From Spirochaetaceae bacterium (GTDB lineage: Bacteria > Spirochaetota > Spirochaetia > Treponematales > Rectinemataceae): 64,000 nucleotides of DNA. Made by a program: the position numbers and the translations under genes. The notes beneath the pieces were generated by a model. The model was not told the DNA's origin and searched no databases. It saw nothing but the letters and a program-made list of their open reading frames with translations. The DNA lies in NCBI GenBank assembly GCA_025355995.1, contig JANXYQ010000071.1:1-64000 (forward strand). The letters are read 5' to 3'. Every line of letters starts with the position of its first letter. Position 1 is the first letter of the stretch. This document shows positions 17,570 through 27,606 of the stretch, in pieces.

Positions 17570-18804
17570 TTGTACCTGCAGCCTTTGCGTGCGACGTGAT
17601 CCTCGAAGTCCTCGCGGAAGAGCTTGAGCGCGCTCGCGAGCGGCTCCATGGCCCCGGGGGCGAGAGCGCAGAAGGTGCGGCCCGGAACAAGGGACCGCGC
17701 GTGATGCTCCAGGATTTCGATGTCGCCCATCTCGCCCTCCCCGGACTCGAGGGCCTCGAGGCTGCGCCGCACCCAGGGCAGGCCCTCCCTGCAGGGCGTG
17801 CACCAGCCGCAGGACTCCCGCGCGAAGAAGCGCTCCAGCGAGAGCACCATCCCGACCGGGCAGGTCCGGTCGTCCAGGACGACCATGGTGCCCGTGCCCA
17901 GCCGCGAGCCGGCGGCCGCCACCGAGTCGAAATCCATCTTGACGTCCAGCTTGGAGGCGGGGAGGAAGTCGGTGGAGGCGCCGCCGGGGAGGAAAGCGCG
18001 CAAGGCCCGGCCCGGATGCATTCCCCCGGCGCGTTCGAGGACCTCGCCCGCGCTGACGCCCAGGGGGAGCTCCCAGAGGCCGGGCGAGGCGACCCAGCCG
18101 CTCGCGCCGTAGATCTTGGTCCCTCCGTCGGAGGAGGCCGATAGCGCCTTGAACCACTCGGGGCCTTCCCTCATTATGTGGGGGAGGTTGCAGAGGGTCT
18201 CGACGTTGTTGACCACCGTGGGCCTGCCCCAGAGGCCGGAGACCTGCGGGAAGGGGGGCTTGTTCCTGGGCACCGCGCGCTTGCCTTCTATGGCGTTGAG
18301 CAGGCCGGTCTCCTCGCCGCATAGATAGCGGCCCGCGCCCAGGTGGAGGTGGAGCCTCAAGCCCTCGAGCAGCCCGGCGACCCTCGCCTCGCCGACGGCC
18401 TTCTCGAGCTCGAGTGCGCAACGAGTATACTCGCGCCTGAGATAGATGAACGCGGTGCCGGCGCCTATCGCGGTGGCGGCTATCGCCAGCCCCTCGATCA
18501 GCTGGTGCGGATCGCCCTCCATGAGGTAGCGGTCCTTCATCGTGCCGGGCTCCTTCTCGTCCGCGTTGACGACGAGGTAGCGCTCGCCGCCGTCCGGCGG
18601 AGGGACAGCCGCCCACTTCATCGCGGTGGGGAAGCCCGCCCCGCCCCTGCCCCTGAGGCCCGAGGCCTTCACGGCCTCCTGGACGGCGGGAGCGCCCAGC
18701 TCGCGGGCGCGCGCCAGGCCGAGATAGCCTCCGGCCGCCCTGTATCCGGCGAAGGAGGCTGCCCCTCCACCCGCGGGCATCCTAGCGCTGAGCGGCGTCG
18801 CCAC
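17566..18804 (-). CDS. nuoF: Complex I NADH-binding subunit NuoF
   Basis: Carries FMN and the NADH site. [16 protein letters not shown] and [20 protein letters not shown] are the flavin and NADH motifs; [12 protein letters not shown] holds the N3 [4Fe-4S] cluster with a distal Cys in RTFCAL. 412 residues. The GTG at 18804 has GGAGGAAG just upstream and overlaps nuoE by 23 bases; an ATG at 18780 with a one-base gap is the alternative. Confidence 0.95.
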   Translation of the reverse strand: MATPLSARMPAGGGAASFAGYRAAGGYLGLARARELGAPAVQEAVKASGLRGRGGAGFPTAMKWAAVPPPDGGERYLVVNADEKEPGTMKDRYLMEGDPHQLIEGLAIAATAIGAGTAFIYLRREYTRCALELEKAVGEARVAGLLEGLRLHLHLGAGRYLCGEETGLLNAIEGKRAVPRNKPPFPQVSGLWGRPTVVNNVETLCNLPHIMREGPEWFKALSASSDGGTKIYGASGWVASPGLWELPLGVSAGEVLERAGGMHPGRALRAFLPGGASTDFLPASKLDVKMDFDSVAAAGSRLGTGTMVVLDDRTCPVGMVLSLERFFARESCGWCTPCREGLPWVRRSLEALESGEGEMGDIEILEHHARSLVPGRTFCALAPGAMEPLASALKLFREDFEDHVARKGCRYK

Positions 18805-19276
18805 GCTTCCTCCCGCGGATGCCGTCCAGTATGGCGTCCAGTTTTTCGGTCGTCAGGCCGCCGTAGGCCTCGCCGTCGATCATCGCGGCGGGAGCGGCTT
18901 CGCAGAGCCCGAGGCAGCCCGCCGGGACGAGGGTGAAGAGCCCGTCGGCCGTCGTTCCCCCGAGCTCGACGCCCAGGCGCTCCCGCAGGTGATCGAGGAT
19001 GCTCTCGCCGTCCCTGATCCAGCAGCTGACCGAGTCGCAGATCTGGATGACGTGCTCCCCGACGGGGAGGCGGTAGACGAGCTCGTAGAAGGTGGCGACG
19101 CTCTCCGCCGAGGCGGATGAGATCCCCAGCTCCCGAGCGGCGTCGGCGAGGGCCTCGTCTCCGAGCCAGCCCCGGGCCTCCTGGGCGATCATGAGGGCCT
19201 CGGAAAGGGCGGCCCGCCTGGAAGGGTAGCGGCCCGCCTCGGCCTCGATGCGTTCCTTCTCGTCGCGGCTCAGCAT
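18782..19276 (-). CDS. nuoE: Complex I [2Fe-2S] subunit NuoE
   Basis: A thioredoxin-fold [2Fe-2S] protein of 164 residues, holder of cluster N1a. Ligand cysteines are in CDSVSC and GCLGLC, the standard C-x4-C and C-x3-C spacing. The N-terminal helical part (YPSRRAALSEALMIAQEARGW) is typical. Ten bases after the nuoCD stop. Confidence 0.95.
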   Translation of the reverse strand: MLSRDEKERIEAEAGRYPSRRAALSEALMIAQEARGWLGDEALADAARELGISSASAESVATFYELVYRLPVGEHVIQICDSVSCWIRDGESILDHLRERLGVELGGTTADGLFTLVPAGCLGLCEAAPAAMIDGEAYGGLTTEKLDAILDGIRGRKRGDAAQR

Positions 19277-19286
19277 GCTGCCTTCC

Positions 19287-21038
19287 TCATCTGTCCACGT
19301 CCGCCAGCACGTAGTCGACGCTGCCCAGGATCACGACCAGGTCCGATATGGTGAGCCCCCTCGCCATCATGGGCGCCATCTGGATGTGGGCGAAGGAGGG
19401 GGTCCGTATCCGGGTGCGGTAGGACATGCCGCCGCCGTCGCTCACTAGGTAATAGGAGTTCTGCCCCTTCGCGGCCTCGACGGTCGCGCAGGCTTCGCCC
19501 GGCGGGAGGTTCGGGCCCCAGCTCACCGCGAGGAAGTGGTCGATCAGCGTTTCGATGTCGCGCATCGTGCGGTCCTTCGGCGGCGGGACCGCGAGGGGGT
19601 GGTCGGCCTTGTAGGGCCCCGCCGGCATCCCCGCGACGCACTGCTCGATGATGCGCAGGCTCTGCCTCATCTCCTCGACGTGGATGGCGAGGCGGTCGTA
19701 GGAGTCCCCGCCCGTCGCCGTCGGGACGTCGAAGTCGAAGCGCTCGTAGCCGCCGTAGGGCCGCTTCTTGCGCAGGTCCCAGTCGAGTCCGCAGGCGCGC
19801 AGGAAGGGGCCCGTGGCGCCCCACTCGACGGCCTCGCCCAGGCTGAGCGCGCCGACGCCGACGGTGCGGGCCTTGAAGAGGCTCGAGCGCATTATGGCCG
19901 CGTCGTAGTCCTTCAGTGTCCCCCTCATGTGCTTGACGAAGGCGAGGACCATCTCGTCCCAGCCCCGTGGCAGGTCCATCGCCACGCCGCCTATCCTGAA
20001 CCAGCCCGGGTGCATGCGGCCGCCGGTCACCGCCTCGACGATGTCGAAGGCGCGCTCGCGGTCGTTGAACATGTAGAAGACCGGGGACATCTGGCCGACG
20101 TCCTGGCTGAAGGTGCCGTAGAAGACGAGGTGGCTGATGATGCGGAAGAGCTCGGCCATCATGACGCGGATCACCAGGGCGCGCTCGGGCACCTCGATGC
20201 CCGCCAGCTTCTCGACCGCGAGCAGGTAGGGCAGCTCGTTCATCGAGCCGGCCAGGTAGTCGATCCGGTCGGTGTAGGGGATGTAGGTGTGCCAGGACTG
20301 CCGCTCGCCCATCTTCTCGGCGCCGCGGTGGTGGTAGCCGATGTCGGGGTAGAGGTCGACGACGACCTCGCCCTCGAGCTTGGCGACGAGCCGCAGGACC
20401 CCGTGAGCGCTGGGATGCTGGGGGCCGATGTTGATATAGAAGGTGCCGGCCCCGGCTTCCGGCCCCGGCCCGTCGACCTGCCATTTGACCGGATCGAATT
20501 TCAGCTCCTCGAGCATCGCTGCCTGCTCGTCCTCGCTCATGCCGAAGCGCCCCATGTCGGTGGCGCGGGCGGGATGCTCCTTGCGCAGGGGGTGGCCCTC
20601 CCACCACGGCGGCATGAGGATGCGCCTTAAGGCCGGACGCCCCTCGAAGGCGATGCCGAACATGTCCCAGACCTCGCGCTCGTAGAAGTCGGCGCTCGGC
20701 CAGAGGCAGGTCGCGCTCGGGACCGAGGGCGCCTGGCCCTCGAGGGCCACCTTGATGCGGAGATCCTCGTTCCTCTCGAAGGAGAGGAGCTGGTAGACCA
20801 TGGTGAAGTCCGAGGGCGGCTGCCCCTCCCGGTGGGAGCGCTCGCGCTCGTCGATGGCGGTCAGGTCGTAGAGCATCGGGTAGGCTCCGGACCGCGCCGT
20901 CTTGAGGTAGGAGAGGAGATCGAGGAGGAGGCCGGGCTCCACCCAGGCGGTGGGCAGGCCGTCCGCGGTCTCCTGCGCGTGGATTCGCTCGGCGCCGAAG
21001 GTCTCGGCGAGCTCCCTCAGGATGGCGTCCCTCTCCAT
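19287..21038 (-). CDS. nuoCD: Complex I fused subunit NuoCD
   Basis: One 583-residue protein combines NuoC (residues about 1-175; motifs [12 protein letters not shown] and GHPLRKE) and NuoD (from about 205; motifs [22 protein letters not shown] and the C-terminal [18 protein letters not shown]). The fusion is the E. coli arrangement. The second nuo cluster in this window keeps nuoC and nuoD separate, so the two clusters have different histories. Confidence 0.96.
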   Translation of the reverse strand: MERDAILRELAETFGAERIHAQETADGLPTAWVEPGLLLDLLSYLKTARSGAYPMLYDLTAIDERERSHREGQPPSDFTMVYQLLSFERNEDLRIKVALEGQAPSVPSATCLWPSADFYEREVWDMFGIAFEGRPALRRILMPPWWEGHPLRKEHPARATDMGRFGMSEDEQAAMLEELKFDPVKWQVDGPGPEAGAGTFYINIGPQHPSAHGVLRLVAKLEGEVVVDLYPDIGYHHRGAEKMGERQSWHTYIPYTDRIDYLAGSMNELPYLLAVEKLAGIEVPERALVIRVMMAELFRIISHLVFYGTFSQDVGQMSPVFYMFNDRERAFDIVEAVTGGRMHPGWFRIGGVAMDLPRGWDEMVLAFVKHMRGTLKDYDAAIMRSSLFKARTVGVGALSLGEAVEWGATGPFLRACGLDWDLRKKRPYGGYERFDFDVPTATGGDSYDRLAIHVEEMRQSLRIIEQCVAGMPAGPYKADHPLAVPPPKDRTMRDIETLIDHFLAVSWGPNLPPGEACATVEAAKGQNSYYLVSDGGGMSYRTRIRTPSFAHIQMAPMMARGLTISDLVVILGSVDYVLADVDR

Positions 21039-21047
21039 CGGCCTTTC

Positions 21048-21641
21048 CTATATCCCGTCCGGCGGCTCGAGGCCGCCGCGGACGCGCCGCTCGTCGCGCA
21101 TGATGTCGCGCATCGAGGGCCTCGCGGGCTTGACCACGCCCTGGGGCCCCACCACCCAGGATAGGGGCCGCTTCTCCTGCTCGATCGATTCCTGCAGGAG
21201 GGTCAGCCCGCGCATGAAGGAGTCGGGGCTCGGGGGGCAGCCCTGGATGTAAATATCGACGGGGAGGAAGGAGTCCACTCCCTGGACGACGCTGTAGATG
21301 TCGTACATCCCGCCCGAGCCCGCGCAGGAGCCCATCGATATCACCCAACGCGGCTCCATCATCTGCTCCCACATGTGCCGCACGATGGGCGCCATCTTCT
21401 TGAACACCGTGCCGGCGACTACCATGACGTCCGCCTCGCGCGGCGAGCCGCGGATGATCTCCGAGCCGAAGCGCGCCAGGTCGTACTTGCTCGTGAGGGC
21501 GGTCGCCAGCTCCACGTAGCAGCAGGAGAGGCCGAAGTTGAAGGGCCAGAGTGAGCGCGAACGGCCCCAGGCCAGGAGGTCAGCCCTGCGCGCGAGCTGG
21601 ATGTCCGCGAAGGGGTGGGCGGAAGGGTCGGGCGCCTTCAT
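21048..21641 (-). CDS. nuoB: Complex I (NADH type) subunit NuoB
   Basis: Holder of the terminal cluster N2. Ligands are seen in [10 protein letters not shown] (tandem cysteines), MGSCAGSGG and [10 protein letters not shown]. 197 residues. It overlaps nuoA by four bases at its start and is nine bases from nuoCD. Confidence 0.96.
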   Translation of the reverse strand: MKAPDPSAHPFADIQLARRADLLAWGRSRSLWPFNFGLSCCYVELATALTSKYDLARFGSEIIRGSPREADVMVVAGTVFKKMAPIVRHMWEQMMEPRWVISMGSCAGSGGMYDIYSVVQGVDSFLPVDIYIQGCPPSPDSFMRGLTLLQESIEQEKRPLSWVVGPQGVVKPARPSMRDIMRDERRVRGGLEPPDGI

Positions 21642-22036
21642 TTGGACAGTCCGTGCCTCTTCAGGTGCTCGGCGGCGCGCAACCTGCCCCAGTCGAAGGC
21701 CCCGGACTTCCAGAGGTAGGCGAGGCCGAGGACCGTCTCGATGAGGAAGGCCAGCATGGCCGCGAAACCCGGCCAGCCGAGCTCGCGCGCGGCGACGGCC
21801 CAGGCGAAGAGGAAGACCGAGGAGGCGTCGAAGACCACGAAGAACATCGCGATGAGGTAGAAGTCGGCGGGGAAGGGCACTCGCGCGCTACCGGTGGGAA
21901 GGACGCCCGATTCGTAGGGAGCGCCCGTGCCGCGTTGGGCATGGCGCTCGCCCAGCAGGTGGGTGACCCCGAGAAGGAAGGCCACCAGCGCGATCACCAG
22001 GAGAAGATAGCTAGCCAGCGCCGCCATTCCACCCAT
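21638..22036 (-). CDS. nuoA: Complex I (NADH type) membrane subunit NuoA
   Basis: Three membrane segments in 132 residues. [18 protein letters not shown] and [15 protein letters not shown] are the loop and helix signatures. No Shine-Dalgarno site precedes the ATG at 22036; a strong promoter has its -10 box six bases upstream, so the transcript may begin at the start codon. Confidence 0.95.
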   Translation of the reverse strand: MGGMAALASYLLLVIALVAFLLGVTHLLGERHAQRGTGAPYESGVLPTGSARVPFPADFYLIAMFFVVFDASSVFLFAWAVAARELGWPGFAAMLAFLIETVLGLAYLWKSGAFDWGRLRAAEHLKRHGLSK

Positions 22037-22042
22037 CAGTCG

Positions 22043-22071
22043 ACCTTAGGCGAGCTCCATCCCGCTGTCAA
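22043..22071 (-). promoter_or_regulatory. Promoter of the first nuo operon
   Basis: Minus-strand -35 box TTGACA (22066-22071), exactly consensus, 17 bases, then -10 box TAAGGT (22043-22048), then six bases and the nuoA ATG. The -35 box contains the TGA stop codon of the upstream prenyl synthase. Geometry predicts a leaderless nuoA message. Readthrough from menG and the prenyl synthase is also possible. Confidence 0.75.
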
Positions 22072-22925
22072 GCGGAAAGGGCTTGGCCGAGCACGTAATC
22101 GAGGAGTGCGGAGACCCCGGCCGAGGCGGACTCCAGGACTGAGGCGGCCTTCCTCGTCCTGCGGGCGTATTCCTCGGTCCTGGCGCGGAGGTCGACCGCG
22201 GGATCCAGGCCGTGGTCGCGGTCCGCGAGGTCGTCCAGCATCTGGAATGTGAGGCCGAAGAGGAGGCCGAATTCCCCCAGGTTCCGGGCTTCCTCCTCCG
22301 AGGCGCCGGCGACCAGGGCCCCTCCCACGCAGCAGGACGAGAAGAGCGAGGCGGTCTTGTCCTCGTTGATCTCGAGATACTCCTTGAAGCCGAGGCTCCT
22401 CCCCGGGGCTTCCTGCGCCAGTATCTCGCCGACGCACATCTTCCTCGTAGTTCCCAGGAATAGGGAGAAGAGGCGGGCCCGGAGCGCGGGCTCGACCGCC
22501 AGCTGGGAGAGGAGGCCGAAGAACTCGGTGTAGAGAATGTCCCCGGCCAGGACCGCGACGCGGTTGCCGTAACGCTTGTTCAGGCTGACCTGATGCCGGC
22601 GCTCCTCCGCGCCGTCGATGATGTCGTCGTGGACGAGGGAGGCGGCGTGGAGGACCTCCACCGCGGTGGCGAGGCCGACCGCCGCCTCTCGAGGGATCGC
22701 GTCGCCGCGCCCGCGCGCGCCGCCGCGCCCGGCGAGGGCCGAGAGGAGCACCAGGGCCGGCCTCAGCCTCTTGCCGGGCACCGAGAAGGGGTGACGCGCG
22801 ATCTGGTCGAGGATGGCAGAGCCCTCGCCGCGGGAGGAGGCTATCCTCGCCGCCACGGCGCCCAGCTCCTCCTCGACGGCCGCCATCTCGCCGCGGATGG
22901 GCGCGAGCACGCTCGAGAGTTCCAT
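22068..22925 (-). CDS. Polyprenyl diphosphate synthase (probable menaquinone side-chain synthase)
   Basis: A trans-prenyltransferase of 285 residues. GKRLRPALVLLSA is the first conserved region, LVHDDIIDGAEERR is the first Asp-rich motif (DDxxD) and QMLDDLADRD is the second. It makes a long isoprenoid diphosphate from FPP or GGPP and IPP. Directly abutting menG (no gap) and upstream of nuoA, it most likely makes the menaquinone tail. Chain length cannot be told from sequence alone. It is somewhat shorter than the usual 320 residues. Confidence 0.88.
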   Translation of the reverse strand: MELSSVLAPIRGEMAAVEEELGAVAARIASSRGEGSAILDQIARHPFSVPGKRLRPALVLLSALAGRGGARGRGDAIPREAAVGLATAVEVLHAASLVHDDIIDGAEERRHQVSLNKRYGNRVAVLAGDILYTEFFGLLSQLAVEPALRARLFSLFLGTTRKMCVGEILAQEAPGRSLGFKEYLEINEDKTASLFSSCCVGGALVAGASEEEARNLGEFGLLFGLTFQMLDDLADRDHGLDPAVDLRARTEEYARRTRKAASVLESASAGVSALLDYVLGQALSA

Positions 22926-23663
22926 TTACGGCGCCGCCCTCGCCGCCGGGGCGGGGCGGATGACGGTGCCGATATGCAGGTAAGCCGCGCCCCAGGTGAG
23001 GCGGCGCACCGCTATCTCCGCGAGGCCCGCCGCCCTCATGATCTCGGCGAAGGCCTCGGGCCCGGGATGCCTCGCGATGGATTCGGCGAGGTAGACATAG
23101 GCGGCGTCGTCGCCGGCCACGAGCTTCCCCGCGGCGGGGAGTATCCTTCTCAGGTAGAAGAGATAGGGAGTCCTAATCGGGCGAGCGAGCTCGGTGCTCA
23201 TCTCGAGGACCATGACCTGGCCCCCCGCGACCGTCACGCGGGCCATCTCGGCGAGGGCCCTGGCCTTGTCGGGGATGTTGCGCATCCCGAAGGCTATCGC
23301 CGCGACGTCGAAGCAGCCATCGGGGTAGGGCAGCTCGAGCGCGTCCGCCGGCGCGAGGGCGATCCTGTCGCCCAGGCCCCGCCTCGATACCTTGGCCCGG
23401 CCGATCTCCAGCATGGGCAGGGCGATGTCGACGCCCTCGACCTCGATATCCGGAAAGGCGAGGGCCGCCATGATCGCGAGATCGGCCGTGCCAGTAGCCA
23501 CGTCCAACAGTCGGCCGTCGGCCCGGAAGCGCATCTGGCGGACCGCCGCCCTCCTCCACGCCAAGTCGCGCCGAAGGCTCAGGACGCGGTTCGCGAGGTC
23601 GTAGGTCTTGTGATACGTCGAGAATATGTCGCGGACGACGAGTTTTCTCTCCTCCTCGTCCAT
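22926..23663 (-). CDS. menG: Demethylmenaquinone methyltransferase MenG/UbiE
   Basis: A SAM-dependent C-methyltransferase of 245 residues for the last step of menaquinone synthesis. The SAM site is LLDVATGTADLA; the family signature AIAFGMRNIPDKARAL matches UbiE/MenG. The N-terminal VRDIFSTYHKTYDLANRVLS is typical. The ATG at 23663 is chosen because GGAG lies ten bases upstream; a GTG at 23672 is too close to that site. The stop abuts the prenyl synthase start. Confidence 0.93.
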   Translation of the reverse strand: MDEEERKLVVRDIFSTYHKTYDLANRVLSLRRDLAWRRAAVRQMRFRADGRLLDVATGTADLAIMAALAFPDIEVEGVDIALPMLEIGRAKVSRRGLGDRIALAPADALELPYPDGCFDVAAIAFGMRNIPDKARALAEMARVTVAGGQVMVLEMSTELARPIRTPYLFYLRRILPAAGKLVAGDDAAYVYLAESIARHPGPEAFAEIMRAAGLAEIAVRRLTWGAAYLHIGTVIRPAPAARAAP

Positions 23664-23763
23664 ATCAGCCACGCTCCGGTACCGTCTGGATCCCACTCTG
23701 CCTCCCAAGCGCCCACATACCATAGCCTGGAGTCGGCCGAATCGCCAGCGGCGGCCGCGCCGC

Positions 23764-23792
23764 TTGCGCAGGCCGACGGCGGGGCCTATTAT
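23764..23792 (+). promoter_or_regulatory. Candidate promoter for the UbiA-type prenyltransferase gene
   Basis: TTGCGC (23764-23769), 17 bases, TATTAT (23787-23792), about 80 bases before the ATG at 23874, which has its own GAGGAGG site. It lies in the 210-base divergent space between menG and the prenyltransferase; nothing else was recognised in that space. Confidence 0.5.
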
Positions 23793-23873
23793 CCCCCACG
23801 AGGCGCCCTTCGGGACGCCGGTCGGGGCGAGAGGGCGATAGAGGCGATCGGCGGGGAATCGAGGAGGTAGGGC

Positions 23874-24785
23874 ATGCCCAAGACAGGAGCGGCGAGGAAA
23901 TTCATCGGGCTCTCGAGGATGACCCACTCGGTCCTGGACGTGGCCCATCCGGCGGCCGGCGCCATACTGGTCCTGGGTTCGGCGCCCCCGCTCGGGATCG
24001 CGGCCTTAGGCCTGCTCTCGGCCTTCTCGGGCTTCACCGCCGTATTCGCCCTCAACGACGTCATGGACGCGAAGGTGGACGCGGAAAAAATGGCCAAGTA
24101 CGCGAAGGACTCCGAGGCCTTCGACCTCGACTCCGTCGGCGCGAGGCATCCGATAGCCCAAGGATCCTTGAGCCGGCGCGCGGGCTGGGTCTGGGTGGCC
24201 GCCTGGGGCCTCGTCTCCCTCGTCACCGCCTTCCTGTTGAAGCCGCTCTGCGCGGCCCTCCTCGTCGCGGCCATAGCCCTCGAGGTCCTCTATTGCAGGC
24301 TCCTGCGCGTCACGCATTGGAAGGCCCTCCTGTCGGGGCTCATGGTGGCCACCGGCGGGCTCGCCGGGGTCTTCGCGGTGAGCTCGAGCCCGGCTCCCCT
24401 CGCCGTGGTCCTCTTCGCCCTCTGGGCCGCGTCCTGGGAGATCGGCGGGCGCAATATCCCCAACGATTGGAGCGATATCGAAGAGGACATCAACCTCGGG
24501 GTCAGGACCCTGCCCATCCGCTTCGGGCGGATCGCCTCGTCGAGGATCGCGGCGGCTTTTGCCACGGCGACGATCCTCTGCAGCCTCGCCTTTCCCTTCG
24601 CCGTCCCCGTCAGGAACCAGGAGCTCTACCTCGGCCTGGCCCTCGCCGCGGATTTCGTGCTCCTAGCCGGTCCGGCATTGCGCTGGCTCCGCGATCAGAC
24701 CACCGAGGCGGCGATGGCCTACTTCAACAAGGCCTGCTTCTATCCCCTCGCGCTGTTCGCGGCCCTCGCCATCGGTCTCATTTGA
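23874..24785 (+). CDS. UbiA-family prenyltransferase (MenA/MqnP-like)
   Basis: A membrane prenyltransferase of 303 residues with about eight or nine hydrophobic segments. The first Asp-rich motif is FALNDVMDAKVD and the second is IPNDWSDIEED, both needed for Mg-diphosphate binding. Basic residues follow in GARHPIAQGSLSRR. Such enzymes join the polyprenyl tail to an aromatic head group. With menG and the prenyl synthase divergent upstream, the product is probably a menaquinone precursor. Whether the head group comes from the classical (MenA) or futalosine (MqnP) route cannot be decided here. Confidence 0.82.
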   Translation: MPKTGAARKFIGLSRMTHSVLDVAHPAAGAILVLGSAPPLGIAALGLLSAFSGFTAVFALNDVMDAKVDAEKMAKYAKDSEAFDLDSVGARHPIAQGSLSRRAGWVWVAAWGLVSLVTAFLLKPLCAALLVAAIALEVLYCRLLRVTHWKALLSGLMVATGGLAGVFAVSSSPAPLAVVLFALWAASWEIGGRNIPNDWSDIEEDINLGVRTLPIRFGRIASSRIAAAFATATILCSLAFPFAVPVRNQELYLGLALAADFVLLAGPALRWLRDQTTEAAMAYFNKACFYPLALFAALAIGLI

Positions 24786-25509
24786 AGTCGGCGCTCGCGA
24801 ACGCGTAGAGGTCCTTGACCTGAGCCGCGGACAGGGCATCCGTCCCGTAGGCGGGCATGTCCCCGCCCTTCCCGTCGGGCATGGCCGGCGCGCGGAGGAA
24901 GCGGTCGAAGGTCTCCAGGCTCGCCAGCCGCTTGGAGCCCTTGACCGGGAGGGAGGCGACGTTCGAGTTGCCTCCGCCCTGGTGGCAGGCCTGGCAGTTG
25001 GCCGCGAAGAGGGCCTGCCCCTGGGCGTAGCCGGCCGGCGCCGAAGCGGACGAGGACGAGACTTTGGAGGAGGTCTGGGAGAAGCCTCCGTAGACCAAGG
25101 TGGCCCCGAAATAACCCAGGGCGACTACGGCGACGAAGGAGAGGCTGTAGATCGCGACCATGACGGCATTGTGTATTTTGGCCTTCCCCCCGAGGAATAT
25201 GCCCAGGCTCAGGAGGACGAGGAGGATGGCCGCGAGCGCTATCTTTATCTGGATAGCCGGAATCATTTTGGCGTGATAGAAGTGGATCCAGTCGAGGACC
25301 CCGAACAGGATCGATGGGAAGGCGAAGACGAGGCCGAGGATCGAAGCGTGTCGGGCGGTGAGGATGAGCTGCTTCCGCTTGAAGATCAGGGCGACGACGA
25401 AGAAGACGAGGGCTCCGATGACCAGTCCTATCGGGATATGGACTATCGGGGCATGCAGGGGATCGGAAAAACCCAGTTTCGCGAGGAATCGATAGAGCGC
25501 GTCGATCAT
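24778..25509 (-). CDS. DUF2231-like membrane protein with C-terminal cytochrome c domain
   Basis: A 243-residue protein. Residues 20-160 contain about four hydrophobic helices, starting with LHAPIVHIPIGLVIGALVFF. A Ser-rich linker follows, then a cytochrome c domain with CQACH (heme c site) and a probable axial Met in GGDMPAYG. The cytochrome domain should face the periplasm. It converges on the prenyltransferase gene with an eight-base overlap. A similar H-P/x-x-V-H motif occurs in the rubredoxin fusion at 39643-40203. The electron partner is unknown. Confidence 0.8.
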   Translation of the reverse strand: MIDALYRFLAKLGFSDPLHAPIVHIPIGLVIGALVFFVVALIFKRKQLILTARHASILGLVFAFPSILFGVLDWIHFYHAKMIPAIQIKIALAAILLVLLSLGIFLGGKAKIHNAVMVAIYSLSFVAVVALGYFGATLVYGGFSQTSSKVSSSSASAPAGYAQGQALFAANCQACHQGGGNSNVASLPVKGSKRLASLETFDRFLRAPAMPDGKGGDMPAYGTDALSAAQVKDLYAFASADFK

Positions 25510-25679
25510 ACTGCTACTCCTCCCGTTCTAATTCCAGTTATAGCATCGAGGGCTCGAGAACACCACCTCAATCGCGGCGGTGCAAACCCGCGCTTGTATT
25601 TTGGCGAGTCGGAGTTATGCTTACGGTGGTTTGGCGACGTCGCGAATATGGGATCTGCTCCGCCACGGGAGGGAATGCC
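25510..25679. other. Divergent intergenic region upstream of the TCA operon
   Basis: 170 bases between the membrane cytochrome c gene and aconitase. A GGGAGGG ribosome site lies just before the acn ATG. A TATAAC box on the minus strand (25537-25542) could serve the cytochrome gene. No convincing -35 box, riboswitch or RNA gene was seen. Confidence 0.4.
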
Positions 25680-27596
25680 ATGAAGGGTACGATTGCCGAG
25701 AAAATCCTGAGGGGCCACCTCGTCGAGGGCGAGTTGCTCGCAGGAAGGGAGATAGGGCTCAGGATCGACCAGACCCTGACCCAGGACGCCACGGGCACGA
25801 TGGTCTATCTCGAGTTCGAGTCCATGGGCCTCGACAGGATCAAGAACGAGCTCGCGGTCAGCTACATCGATCACAATGTGATCCAAACGGACTACCGGAA
25901 CGCCGACGACCATAGGTTCCTGCAATCCGCAGCGAAAAAATACGGCGTTATTCTATCCCAGCCGGGCAACGGGGTATCGCACCACATCCACCGCCAAAGG
26001 TTCGGCATCCCCGGCAAGACCCTCCTGGGCTCGGACAGCCATACGACGACGGGCGGATGCCTCGGCATGCTGGCCATGGGCGCCGGGGGGATAAGCGTGG
26101 CCATGGCCATGGCCGGCCTGCCGTACTACATCAACGTGCCGGAGATCTGGCGGATCAGGGTGTCGGGCTCCTTCCAGCCCTTCGTCTCGGGGAAGGACCT
26201 CATCCTGAGCCTGCTCAAGGACCATTCCTGCTCGGCTGGCATCGGCAGGATCATGGAGTTCGACGGCCCCGGGCTGCGCACCATGGATATGGCCGCCCGC
26301 GCGACCGTCGCGAACATGTCGGTGGACATGGGCTTCACCGCCTGCGTCTTCCCCTCGGACGAAGTCACCCGCGACTTCCTCGCGCGCAACACCCGCGCGG
26401 GCGACTTCCGAGCCCTCGCGGCGGACCCGGGCGCAGAGTACGAGCGGACCACCGAATTGGACCTCGGCGACATAGAGCCCATGGTCGCATGCCCGAGCAA
26501 TCCCGACAACGTCAAGCCGGCGAGGGAGCTCGCCGGAGTCCGGGTGCACCAGGTCATCATCGGTTCCTCCTGCAACGGCGACTACAGGGACTTCATGATC
26601 GCCGCGAAGATCGTCGAGGGAAAACTGCGCCATCCCGAGCTGAGCTTCGAGATAAACACGGGGAGCAGGCAGACCCTGGAGAACATCCTCGCCGCGGGCG
26701 GCCTGCGCGCCCTCATCGACGCCGGCGCGCGGGTGCACGAGCCCGGCTGCCTCGGCTGCATCGGCATGGGGCAGGCGCCGGCCACGGGCACCAATTCCCT
26801 GCGGACCTTCCCGCGCAACTTCAAGGGCCGGAGCGGGACCCTCGACGACGCGGTGTACCTCTGCTCCCCGGAGACCGCCGCCGCCTCTGCCCTCGCCGGC
26901 TCGATCACCGATCCGAGGACCCTCGGCGACTGCCCGGCCGTAGAGTACCCCGATACCTACAGCTTCAATCCGGGCTGGTTCATCCTGCCGCCGGGCTCGG
27001 GCGGCGAGGTCGAGCTGATCAAGGGACCGAACATCAAGCCCTTCCCCCGCTTCCCAGCGCTCGAGGACGCCGTGCGCGGGGAGGTCCTCATCAAGGTGAA
27101 GGACGACGTCAGCACCGACATCATCATGCCCGCGGGCACCCAGGTCCTGCCCCTGCGCAGCAACATCCCGGAGATCAGCAAGTACGTCTTCTACGTCATC
27201 GACAAGGACTTCGCCGCGCGCGCGGCCGCCAAGGGCGGCGGCGTGGTCGTCGGGGGCGACAACTACGGCCAGGGCTCCTCGAGGGAGCACGCCGCCCTGG
27301 CGCCGCGCTACCTCGGCGTGCGGGCCAAGATCGCGAAGAGCTTCGCGAGGATACATAAGGAGAACCTCATCGATTTCGGCATCCTCCCCCTCGTCTTCGC
27401 CGACCCCGCGGACTACGACAACATAGCCCAGGGCGACCTCGTGGAGATCGGCGGGCTGCGGGCCTTCGTAGCCTCGGATCGCTCGGAGCTCGCGATCCGC
27501 GTGGGGGGCTCGGAAGTGAAGGCGGTCCTCGACGTCTCGCCCCGGCACAGGAGGATACTCCTCGCCGGCGGCGTGCTCAACCTGGTTCGCGATTGA
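25680..27596 (+). CDS. Aconitate hydratase, single-chain short (Aquifex) type
   Basis: A 638-residue aconitase, clearly shorter than the 850-900 residue AcnA/AcnB types and like the IPMI-related type described for Aquifex. [4Fe-4S] ligands are in IIGSSCNGDYRD and EPGCLGCIGMG. HTTTGGCLGMLAMGAGG and SDSH near residue 115 form the substrate region. The swivel domain contains GDNYGQGSSREHAAL. It isomerises citrate to isocitrate in the first part of the TCA cycle. First gene of the TCA operon; ten bases before sdhA. Confidence 0.93.
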   Translation: MKGTIAEKILRGHLVEGELLAGREIGLRIDQTLTQDATGTMVYLEFESMGLDRIKNELAVSYIDHNVIQTDYRNADDHRFLQSAAKKYGVILSQPGNGVSHHIHRQRFGIPGKTLLGSDSHTTTGGCLGMLAMGAGGISVAMAMAGLPYYINVPEIWRIRVSGSFQPFVSGKDLILSLLKDHSCSAGIGRIMEFDGPGLRTMDMAARATVANMSVDMGFTACVFPSDEVTRDFLARNTRAGDFRALAADPGAEYERTTELDLGDIEPMVACPSNPDNVKPARELAGVRVHQVIIGSSCNGDYRDFMIAAKIVEGKLRHPELSFEINTGSRQTLENILAAGGLRALIDAGARVHEPGCLGCIGMGQAPATGTNSLRTFPRNFKGRSGTLDDAVYLCSPETAAASALAGSITDPRTLGDCPAVEYPDTYSFNPGWFILPPGSGGEVELIKGPNIKPFPRFPALEDAVRGEVLIKVKDDVSTDIIMPAGTQVLPLRSNIPEISKYVFYVIDKDFAARAAAKGGGVVVGGDNYGQGSSREHAALAPRYLGVRAKIAKSFARIHKENLIDFGILPLVFADPADYDNIAQGDLVEIGGLRAFVASDRSELAIRVGGSEVKAVLDVSPRHRRILLAGGVLNLVRD

Positions 27597-27606
27597 GGGA
27601 GGTCGA

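Noticed and set aside
13833-17690. A 1285-codon open frame covering nuoH and running on through the nuoG region
   Set aside because: Only the nuoH part resembles a protein. The rest is an out-of-frame shadow of nuoG with Arg/Pro/Gly-rich sequence, common in high-GC DNA.
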